DNA of 64,000 nt, from contig CAZKWC010000001.1 of NCBI GenBank assembly GCA_964556425.1, forward strand, positions 50,648-114,647, given 5' to 3'. The DNA comes from JALQUL01 sp964556425 (GTDB lineage Bacteria > Pseudomonadota > Gammaproteobacteria > Burkholderiales > Burkholderiaceae_C). Made by a program: the position numbers and the translations under genes. Below are positions 57,022 through 64,000 of the stretch, piece after piece. The notes under the pieces were generated by a model. That model was not told the DNA's origin. It saw only the letters and a list, made by a program, of their open reading frames with translations, and ran no database searches. How positions within the stretch are numbered: position 1 is the stretch's first letter; every line of letters begins with the position of its first letter.

Positions 57022-59607
57022 ATGCTACAAGCATACCGTCAACATGTTGCAGAACGCGCTGCATTAGGTATTCCACCATTGGCTTTATCAGCTACTCAAA
57101 CAGCTGAAGTCATTGAATTATTAAAAAACCCACCAGCAGGCGAAGAGGCTTTTTTATTAGACCTCATCACTTACCGTGTTCCACCAGGTGTTGATGATGC
57201 AGCTAAAGTAAAAGCATCATTCTTATCCGCTGTAGCTCACGGCGATGTAGTGGTGAACGCCATTAGCAAAGCTAAAGCTACCGAGTTATTAGGTACTATG
57301 GTGGGTGGCTACAACGTTAAGCCATTAATTGATTTGCTTGACCATGCTGAAGTAGCACAAGTAGCCGCCGATGCGCTCAAAAAAACCTTGCTCATGTTTG
57401 ATGCATTCCATGATGTATCTGAAAAAGCAACTGCTGGCAATGCCAAAGCTAAAGAAGTGATTCAAAGCTGGGCCGATGCAGAATGGTTTACTAGCCGTCC
57501 TACCGTAGCAGAAAAAATCACCGTTACCGTATTTAAAGTACCTGGCGAAACCAATACCGATGACCTCTCACCTGCACCTGATGCATGGAGCCGTCCTGAT
57601 ATGCCATTGCACTATTTGGCAATGCTTAAAAACACCCGTCCTGGTGCTGCATTCCAACCTGAAGAAGACGGCAAACGCGGTCCTATCCAGTTCATTGAAG
57701 ACCTCAAGAAAAAAGGTAACTTGGTAGCCTACGTGGGTGACGTTGTAGGTACAGGTTCAAGCCGTAAATCAGCTACTAATAGCGTGATTTGGGCCACTGG
57801 TGAAGACATTCCATTTGTGCCTAACAAGCGTTTTGGTGGTGTGACTTTAGGCGGCAAAATTGCACCTATTTTCTTTAACACCCAAGAAGACTCTGGCTCA
57901 TTGCCAATCGAAGTCGATGTGACTAAACTTGAAATGGGTGATGTAATTGACATCTATCCTTACGAAGGCAAAATCACTAAAGATGGTCAAACCATTGAAA
58001 CATTCCAATTAAAAAGCGATGTTTTATTAGACGAAGTACAAGCCGGTGGCCGTATCAATTTAATTATTGGTCGTTCATTAACTTCTAAAGCACGTGACTT
58101 CTTAGGTTTACCTGCAGCCACTACTTTCCGCTTACCAAAACCACCAGTGGATTCTGGTAAAGGTTTTACCTTAGCGCAAAAAATGGTCGGTCGTGCATGT
58201 GGTTTGCCAGAAGGCAAAGGCGTTCGTCCTGGCACATATTGCGAGCCAAAAATGACTACCGTTGGTAGCCAAGATACTACTGGTCCAATGACTCGTGACG
58301 AGTTAAAAGACTTGGCTTGTTTAGGCTTTAGTGCTGACTTAGTCATGCAATCATTCTGCCATACAGCGGCTTATCCAAAACCAGTGGACGTTAAAATGCA
58401 CCACGAGTTACCAGCGTTTATTAGCAACCGTGGTGGTGTTGCATTACGCCCAGGTGACGGTGTTATTCACTCTTGGCTCAACCGTTTATTATTACCAGAT
58501 ACCGTTGGTACTGGCGGCGATAGCCACACTCGTTTCCCAATCGGCATTAGCTTCCCAGCGGGTTCTGGTTTAGTGGCCTTTGGTGCAGCAACAGGTGTAA
58601 TGCCCCTCGACATGCCAGAGAGCGTGTTAGTGCGTTTTAAAGGCGAAATGCAACCAGGCATCACTTTACGTGATTTGGTTCATGCGATTCCTTTATATGC
58701 GATTAAATCTGGTTTGTTAACTGTTGCAAAAGCCGGTAAGAAAAATATTTTCTCTGGCCGCATTCTCGAAATCGAAGGCTTGCCTAACTTAAAAGTAGAA
58801 CAAGCATTTGAATTATCAGATGCATCAGCCGAGCGTTCAGCCGCTGGTTGTGCAATTAAACTCAATCCAGAGCCAATCAAAGAGTACCTCAGCAGCAATG
58901 TAGTGCTCATGAAAAACATGATTGCCGATGGTTACGAAGACAAACGCACCCTAGAGCGCCGTATTAAAGCAGTTGAAGCATGGTTGGCCAACCCACAATT
59001 GCTTGAGTCCGATAAAGATGCAGAATACGCAGCCGTTATCGAAATCGACTTGGCTGACTTAAAAGAGCCAGTCGTTTGCTGCCCTAACGATCCTGATGAT
59101 GCAAAATTCTTATCAGACGTTTCTGGTACTGCTATTGATGAAGTATTTATTGGTTCATGTATGACCAATATTGGTCACTTCCGTGCCGCTTCTAAATTGC
59201 TCGAAGGCAAACGTGATATTCCTGTGAAATTATGGATGGCCCCGCCTACCAAAATGGACGCAAGTGAATTGACCAAAGAAGGCCATTATGGTGTGTTTGG
59301 TGCTGCTGGCGCCCGTATGGAAATGCCAGGTTGCAGCTTGTGTATGGGTAACCAAGCACAAGTTCGTGAAGGCGCTACTGTCATGTCAACTTCAACACGT
59401 AACTTCCCTAACCGTTTGGGTAAAAACACCAACGTTTATTTAGGTTCTGCTGAATTGGCCGCTATTTGCTCTAAATTAGGTCGTATTCCAACCGTTGCAG
59501 AATATTTATCTGACATGGGTGCAATTACCAAAGACTCCAGCAAAATTTATCAATACATGAACTTCAATCAAATTGAAGAATATGTAGAAACTGCTAAAAC
59601 AGTCTAA
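57022..59607 (+). CDS. acnB: Bifunctional aconitate hydratase 2 / 2-methylisocitrate dehydratase
   Basis: 861 aa. N-terminal HEAT-like domain starting MLQAYRQHVAERAALGIPPL, swivel domain (GDVVGTGSSRKSATNSVIWA), GGDSHTRFPIGISFPAGSGL, cluster Cys in FIGSCMTNIGHFRA and GCSLCMGNQAQVREGATVMS, then STRNFPNRLG. AcnB domain order is clear. ATG after AGGAGAAAAC. Confidence 0.97.
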   Translation: MLQAYRQHVAERAALGIPPLALSATQTAEVIELLKNPPAGEEAFLLDLITYRVPPGVDDAAKVKASFLSAVAHGDVVVNAISKAKATELLGTMVGGYNVKPLIDLLDHAEVAQVAADALKKTLLMFDAFHDVSEKATAGNAKAKEVIQSWADAEWFTSRPTVAEKITVTVFKVPGETNTDDLSPAPDAWSRPDMPLHYLAMLKNTRPGAAFQPEEDGKRGPIQFIEDLKKKGNLVAYVGDVVGTGSSRKSATNSVIWATGEDIPFVPNKRFGGVTLGGKIAPIFFNTQEDSGSLPIEVDVTKLEMGDVIDIYPYEGKITKDGQTIETFQLKSDVLLDEVQAGGRINLIIGRSLTSKARDFLGLPAATTFRLPKPPVDSGKGFTLAQKMVGRACGLPEGKGVRPGTYCEPKMTTVGSQDTTGPMTRDELKDLACLGFSADLVMQSFCHTAAYPKPVDVKMHHELPAFISNRGGVALRPGDGVIHSWLNRLLLPDTVGTGGDSHTRFPIGISFPAGSGLVAFGAATGVMPLDMPESVLVRFKGEMQPGITLRDLVHAIPLYAIKSGLLTVAKAGKKNIFSGRILEIEGLPNLKVEQAFELSDASAERSAAGCAIKLNPEPIKEYLSSNVVLMKNMIADGYEDKRTLERRIKAVEAWLANPQLLESDKDAEYAAVIEIDLADLKEPVVCCPNDPDDAKFLSDVSGTAIDEVFIGSCMTNIGHFRAASKLLEGKRDIPVKLWMAPPTKMDASELTKEGHYGVFGAAGARMEMPGCSLCMGNQAQVREGATVMSTSTRNFPNRLGKNTNVYLGSAELAAICSKLGRIPTVAEYLSDMGAITKDSSKIYQYMNFNQIEEYVETAKTV

Positions 59608-59660
59608 AACCTAGAGAGTTAAAATTATCAATTAAAGATAATTTTTATCTGTACCAATCA

Positions 59661-59687
59661 AAAGGGAGCGCTTGCTCCCTTTTTTTC
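59661..59687 (+). terminator. Intrinsic terminator after acnB
   Basis: AAAGGGAGC (59661-59669) pairs with GCTCCCTTT (59674-59682), followed by a T run. Confidence 0.92.
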
Positions 59688-59850
59688 TTGCTAACTCAAC
59701 CTTTACTCTAGCTTCATCAAAAAGTTGGTGTTTGCGCAAGGTAAAACTGTTTTGCAACTCAAATTAAGTCAATAATAGATAACTTGTATTTTGAGTTATA
59801 GTCATCATCTATAAACGGCAAAATTTATTAGTTGGGGAAATTTTTATCTC

Positions 59851-61395
59851 ATGACATTTCAAAACAAGCTCTTGAATTATCTTTTGGTTGGTGTAGTTGG
59901 TGTTTTCTTGATAGCTTTGCAAGCTGCACCGGCTCATGCCAATTCTGGTACTAGCAAAACTAAACCTAGCGCTAACAAAGCCGCCTCAAAAATTACTTTC
60001 CCACAGGCTTGGGAAGGTATTGTCAAAGTTGAGGCCTCTAGTTTGTCGCCCAATTATTTAGCACCCTGGAACACAGGTCGCCCCAACAGTGGCACTGGAA
60101 CAGGTTGGTTAGTGGGCAAAAATCGTTTTATGACCAATGCCCATGTGGTTGAAAATGCCACCCGCTTGTTAATTCGTTTACCCAGTGACCCCAAGCCCTA
60201 TGAGGCCAAAGTGTTGTTTGTGGCTCATGATGCCGATTTAGCCATTATTGAACCCATTGATCAAGCTGCATTTAATCATTTAAAGCCCTTTGTGTTAAGT
60301 GGCATTCCGGCCCTTAACACCGAGGTCATTGCAGTGGGCTATCCTATAGGTGGTGACCGATTAAGTGTGACCCGTGGAGTGGTGTCGCGCATTGACTTTA
60401 ATGCTTATTCACACACTATGGTAGATGCCCATTTGACGGTGCAGGTAGATGCGGCCATTAACCCTGGTAATAGCGGTGGCCCTGTTTTACAAAACGGTAA
60501 AGTGGTGGGTGTGGCCTTTCAAGGATTTAATGGTGCGACAGCTCAAAATGTCGGCTACATGATTCCTGTGCCTGTCATTACCCGATTTTTAAAAGACGTA
60601 GAAGATGGTCATTATGATCATTATGTCGATCTTTCAATTAACCACTTCCCGATTGAAAACCCAGGTCAACGCAAAGCCTTGGGCTTACCCGATGATGGCT
60701 TAGGGGTTTTTATTAGCACGGTACACAGTGCAGGCTCTTCTTATCCATTGGTACAAAATGGGGATGTTTTATTAAGCATAGATGGTTTGCCAATTTACAG
60801 TAATGGCTTAATTCGACTAGAGGGCGAATTAGTTGATCTAAACGAAATCGTAGAAAGAAAATTTAAAGGCGATAAAGTGCAATTAGGCCTTTTAAGAGCT
60901 GGTAAAAAAATATCGGTAGAAATTCAACTCAAGCGCTTTACGCCTATGGTTTCTACTGGTAAACAATACCTGCAACAGGCACCATTTGTTATGTATGCTG
61001 GTATAGTTTTTCAGCCTTTAAGTCGTGACTTATTTGAAGCCTACTCTATGACAGATTCTGTCGTTCATTATTATTATCGTGAGTTTTTAAACTCCGAGTT
61101 ATATGCCGAAAAACCAGAAGTTGTCATTTTAACCAGTGTGTTACCCGACCAAATCAATACGCATTGGTCTGCTTACAAACAAAGCGTGATTGATGAAATC
61201 AATGGTATGAAAATTCGTCGTTTATCAGATGTGCCCGTAGCCTTAGCTAAAAAAGGAAATAAGCCCGATTTTATAGAGTTAAAAATCATTGGATCCAATC
61301 GTCCCCTAGTCATGAGCCGTGAACAGGCTCAATTGGCTCATCCTAAAATAATGGCCAAATATGGTATTTATTTAGATCAGTATTTGGGTGAATAA
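59851..61395 (+). CDS. Trypsin-like serine protease with PDZ domain (Deg/S1C type)
   Basis: 514 aa, exported (hydrophobic signal ending APAHA at 30). Complete catalytic triad: His98 in MTNAHVVEN, Asp129 in HDADLAIIEP, Ser208 in INPGNSGGPVL. PDZ domain around 245-330 (LGVFISTVHSAGSSYPLVQN, GDVLLSIDG) and an extra C-terminal domain of ~170 residues (FVMYAGIVFQPLSRDLFEAY) not found in DegP/DegS but resembling plant Deg9-type proteins. Periplasmic quality control or processing is likely. A paralogous protein follows 34 bp downstream. Confidence 0.9.
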   Translation: MTFQNKLLNYLLVGVVGVFLIALQAAPAHANSGTSKTKPSANKAASKITFPQAWEGIVKVEASSLSPNYLAPWNTGRPNSGTGTGWLVGKNRFMTNAHVVENATRLLIRLPSDPKPYEAKVLFVAHDADLAIIEPIDQAAFNHLKPFVLSGIPALNTEVIAVGYPIGGDRLSVTRGVVSRIDFNAYSHTMVDAHLTVQVDAAINPGNSGGPVLQNGKVVGVAFQGFNGATAQNVGYMIPVPVITRFLKDVEDGHYDHYVDLSINHFPIENPGQRKALGLPDDGLGVFISTVHSAGSSYPLVQNGDVLLSIDGLPIYSNGLIRLEGELVDLNEIVERKFKGDKVQLGLLRAGKKISVEIQLKRFTPMVSTGKQYLQQAPFVMYAGIVFQPLSRDLFEAYSMTDSVVHYYYREFLNSELYAEKPEVVILTSVLPDQINTHWSAYKQSVIDEINGMKIRRLSDVPVALAKKGNKPDFIELKIIGSNRPLVMSREQAQLAHPKIMAKYGIYLDQYLGE

Positions 61396-61429
61396 GAAAA
61401 AAGAATAAGATCAAAAAGGACCATCATTT

Positions 61430-62992
61430 ATGAGTTTTATATATTTAACAAGACTAGCTGTAAAAGACGGCTTCAAACAATTTTTTATCTTCTGTTTGCT
61501 ACTGGGCAGCTTAGGTTTTCAAATCAATGGTTTTACTCAAACCACCCCACTTAATACCAATAATAGTTCGCCTAGCCCAGAGCAGCCACCCATTATCAAA
61601 GTAAGTGTGACGCATCAAGGTTTTCACGCTAGAATTCCTTGGCAAAAATCAACCGTAGGATCACGAAGTGCATTGGGCATTTTAATAGCTCCGCAACAAG
61701 TTTTAGTGACTGCTAGTTTGGTACAAGATGCTAGTTTTATAGAGTTTGAGTTACCTCAGACTACTGAAAAGAAAGTCGCTAAAGTTGAGGTCGTTGATTA
61801 CGATGTTAATTTGGCACTATTAACATTAGAAACACCTGATGCAACATTTTTTGCATCGCTCAAACCAATAGCTTTAAGTCCGAGCGTAAAAGTTAACCAA
61901 CAATTAAAAGTTTGGCAATTTAATCGTTCGGGCGATATGACATCTTCTCCTACCCAAGTGACTCGCTTAATGGTGGGGCAATACGCCTTAAGCAAAAGTA
62001 ATTTTTTATTAGCCGAGGTCAACGGTATTCTCCGCTCTGAGGGGCCATCAGTTACGATTCCAGTCACCAACACCGATGGTCTGGCTGGTTTATTATTACG
62101 TTATGACTCTAGAAACCAAAGTGCCACTATTCTTCCGTCACCCATTATTCAAAGCTTTTTAAAGGCTAGTAAAGTAGCACCTTATCCTGGTTTACCTACC
62201 ATTGGTATGACGGTGCATTCTACCTCTGACAAACAATTAACCGATTATTTAGGGGTAACTGCGCTTAATGCAGGTATTTATGTATCAGAGGTCAGCAAAG
62301 GCGGCAGTGCCTATGAAGCAGGAGTGCAACAAGGGGATGTTATTTTAGAAGTCAAGGGCTTTAAGATTGACAAAAAAGGTGAGTATCAAGATCCTCAATT
62401 GGATTCGATTTCTTATTCTCATCTCATTCGAGGATTAAGCACAGTAGGTGAGAGCATTCCATGGAAAGTCTGGAGAAATGGCGCTGAAATGGTATTAAAC
62501 GCCAAAGCAGTGAGCCAGCCTACTCAAGATGAGCTCGTGCCTACTTTAGGCAATAGCAAAGGTCCCGATTTTATTTTGCATGGTGGTTTGTTATTTCAAG
62601 AGCTCACTATGCCTTACCTAGAAAGCTTTGGTGAGAATTGGGAAAATTCAGCTCCTGCTCGCTTGGTGCAAATTGCCAATAACCAAGCCGACTACCAAAA
62701 ATTAAATAAACGTAGAATAGTCATATTAGGAGCTGTTTTGCCTGTGAAGGGTGCACAAGGCTTTCAACAACTAGGTGCGATTGCCATTTTAAAAGTGAAT
62801 AATATAGAAATAAAAGATTTAGCGTCACTTGCATCGGCTTTAAAAAATCCGCTTAATGGGGTACATAAAATCGAACTCGATAGTTATCCTAAGACCATTT
62901 ATTTAGACGCCGAGCAAGCATTGCTTGATAACAAAGAGTTAACCGGAGGTGTATATCGTATTCCTCAGTTGTCGCGCATTTCTGCTGATTAA
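61430..62992 (+). CDS. Inactive paralogue of the preceding Deg-like protease (pseudoprotease)
   Basis: 520 aa, exported (hydrophobic stretch about 17-36). Same architecture as the upstream gene: protease-like barrel, PDZ (LNAGIYVSEVSKGGSAYEAG, QQGDVILEVKGF) and the C-terminal domain (FILHGGLLFQELTMPYLESF). By alignment all catalytic residues are replaced: His to Ser96 (LVTASLVQDAS), Asp to Asn127 (DVNLALL), Ser to Leu218 (NTDGLAGLLL). Intact frame, ribosome site AAAGGA. A binding/regulatory partner of the protease is a reasonable inference. Confidence 0.85.
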   Translation: MSFIYLTRLAVKDGFKQFFIFCLLLGSLGFQINGFTQTTPLNTNNSSPSPEQPPIIKVSVTHQGFHARIPWQKSTVGSRSALGILIAPQQVLVTASLVQDASFIEFELPQTTEKKVAKVEVVDYDVNLALLTLETPDATFFASLKPIALSPSVKVNQQLKVWQFNRSGDMTSSPTQVTRLMVGQYALSKSNFLLAEVNGILRSEGPSVTIPVTNTDGLAGLLLRYDSRNQSATILPSPIIQSFLKASKVAPYPGLPTIGMTVHSTSDKQLTDYLGVTALNAGIYVSEVSKGGSAYEAGVQQGDVILEVKGFKIDKKGEYQDPQLDSISYSHLIRGLSTVGESIPWKVWRNGAEMVLNAKAVSQPTQDELVPTLGNSKGPDFILHGGLLFQELTMPYLESFGENWENSAPARLVQIANNQADYQKLNKRRIVILGAVLPVKGAQGFQQLGAIAILKVNNIEIKDLASLASALKNPLNGVHKIELDSYPKTIYLDAEQALLDNKELTGGVYRIPQLSRISAD

Positions 62993-63014
62993 AACTCTAG
63001 TTAATTGACCCAAC

Positions 63015-63056
63015 AAAAAATCCACACTCTTGACTCGTCAAGGGTGTGGATTTTTT
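63015..63056. terminator. Bidirectional terminator
   Basis: AAAAAATCCACACTCTTGAC pairs with GTCAAGGGTGTGGATTTTTT (one G-T pair), loop TC. Serves the protease pair and the convergent membrane-protein gene. Confidence 0.92.
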
Positions 63057-63086
63057 CTTATTGAACTAAAAAATGGCAAGCTGAAT

Positions 63087-63974
63087 TTATTCGAGGTTTA
63101 ATTCAACTTGCTGAACAAAAGTATCCTTAAAAGTAAAATAATTACTCAGCACTAATACTGCACTTAAGACCATCATTAGGGGCATAAATAAAAAGCTTAA
63201 AAAACTATTTTCACCCTGACTAGTCACAATGGCATTGCTAATAAAAATCATGGGGGCAATTAAAGTGGCCCAGCAAAGTGCGTAAACCAACATTGCCTTG
63301 ATATTTTTAATGCATGCTAAAAAACTAAATACCATCGCTTTTAAGGGCTTTACACCATACCAAAAAACTAAGCTAGGGGCATGCCAAAAAGCCAGGCTAG
63401 AAATCACACTACAAACAATCATAAAAATAAGAAAGTTGGGTAAACCATCGTTTAAATTAAAAACGGATTCATTCAAATTAGGTGTATTAGTAGCTACTTC
63501 TGAAGCGGCTAAACTGGCGTCACTTACTGCACTACTAGCAGGGCTTGCAGCGTTGGCTTTCATCGTTTGTTCGGCTACTTTGGCAAATTGCTCAATGTCT
63601 TGGCTGAAGCTTAAATAAGTCACAATGGTTAATAAAATAATTCCTAAAATATAAAAACCACCTAAGGCCAAAACCGCTTTGGTGCGTGTGGCACCTCCTT
63701 TAAAAGCCGTAACTATGCGTTGTGGTTTGGCTAACCTGCCATGTGTAGCGTCTTCCATCGCTGCAATCGCTGCAATATTAAAAGCGGGTACTAATAACAA
63801 AGCAATAAAAAGCCCAAAAGGATTAAATGCCAACAATAGTTGCAAAATGGCTGAGCACATAAAAACCAAGCCACCCAACATAAGGGGTTGGGTAAAAAAA
63901 GTTTTAAAACTATTGACCACCCATAAAAAAGCTTGTTGAGTAGAGACCGATTGAAGTTGAACGGGATATGCCAT
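63087..63974 (-). CDS. BPSS1780-like integral membrane protein
   Basis: 295 aa with about six hydrophobic segments (roughly 30-50, 55-75, 100-125, 180-200, 225-250, 260-280) and an Ala/Ser-rich polar loop near 130-165. The start (VSTQQAFLWVVNSFKTFFTQPL) and FWHAPSLVFWYGVKPLKAMV resemble the BPSS1780 family of burkholderial membrane proteins; function unknown. The gene begins close to the window edge; its upstream region is not visible. Confidence 0.65.
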   Translation of the reverse strand: MAYPVQLQSVSTQQAFLWVVNSFKTFFTQPLMLGGLVFMCSAILQLLLAFNPFGLFIALLLVPAFNIAAIAAMEDATHGRLAKPQRIVTAFKGGATRTKAVLALGGFYILGIILLTIVTYLSFSQDIEQFAKVAEQTMKANAASPASSAVSDASLAASEVATNTPNLNESVFNLNDGLPNFLIFMIVCSVISSLAFWHAPSLVFWYGVKPLKAMVFSFLACIKNIKAMLVYALCWATLIAPMIFISNAIVTSQGENSFLSFLFMPLMMVLSAVLVLSNYFTFKDTFVQQVELNLE

Positions 63975-64000
63975 TGAGTATTAAAAAGAATTAAAAATTA

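Noticed and set aside
61430..62992. The second protease-like gene as a decaying pseudogene
   Set aside because: The frame is full length with ribosome site, signal segment, PDZ and C-terminal domain; only catalytic residues are replaced.

Overview
The window looks like chromosome of a low-GC betaproteobacterium of the order Burkholderiales (AT-rich, with the gene orders rpsP-rimM-trmD-rplS, lepA-lepB-DUF4845-rnc-era-recO-pdxJ-acpS-nagZ, gltA-sdhE-sdhBADC-gntR / mdh-citE-like-acnB, and leuCDB-asd-fimV-truA-trpF...accD). This assignment rests on protein motifs and gene order only; I could not run a search. Three runs of exactly 100 N (19724-19823, 42620-42719, 44103-44202) show it is a scaffolded draft. 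Two of them cut genes (fimV and asd).

Layout. 1-10.3 kb: 3' end of dxs, a Tat-exported TRAP binding protein convergent with its two membrane subunits, a RidA protein, a bacterial transglutaminase-like protein and a livHMGF branched-chain amino-acid ABC transporter. 10.7-12.1 kb: a Fic toxin/antitoxin pair sitting between the intact 3' end of rarA and a second, diverged copy of that 3' end. 12-19 kb: rarA, lolA, ftsK, a Crp/Fnr regulator and, divergently, trxB. 19-24.5 kb: rpmB-rpmG behind a structured leader, a gap, cysM, tRNA-Leu(CAA), the PhoU-like/Pit phosphate pair, a TM2 protein and a GNAT. 24.5-28.8 kb: rpsP, rimM, trmD, rplS, a Nudix hydrolase and a CobD/CbiB-like membrane protein. 29.3-37.6 kb: the lepA-nagZ cluster. 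37.7-48.4 kb (all minus strand): accD, trpF, truA, fimV, asd, leuB, leuD, leuC. 48.6-59.6 kb: TCA-cycle block (gltA, sdhE, sdhBADC, GntR regulator; divergently mdh, a CitE-like lyase, acnB). 59.8-64 kb: a trypsin-like PDZ protease followed by a paralogue that has lost all three catalytic residues, then a membrane protein.

Most of the window is conserved housekeeping sequence. The parts that deserve a second look are: (1) a complete-looking threonine/isoleucine-type transcription attenuator with a 34-codon leader peptide between leuB and asd; (2) the Fic module inserted at the rarA 3' end with a gapless 138-bp duplication; (3) an unidentified ~160-bp degenerate repeat present once upstream of lepA and once between trpF and accD, both of them places where genes usual in this order (rpoE-rse-mucD and trpBA) are absent; (4) the protease/pseudoprotease pair; (5) a chain of hairpins in the rpmB leader; and (6) a palindrome inside the gntR promoter beside the mdh promoter.

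Limits: all functional calls are from reading motifs; RNA structures were paired by eye, without energies; family-level statements come from memory.
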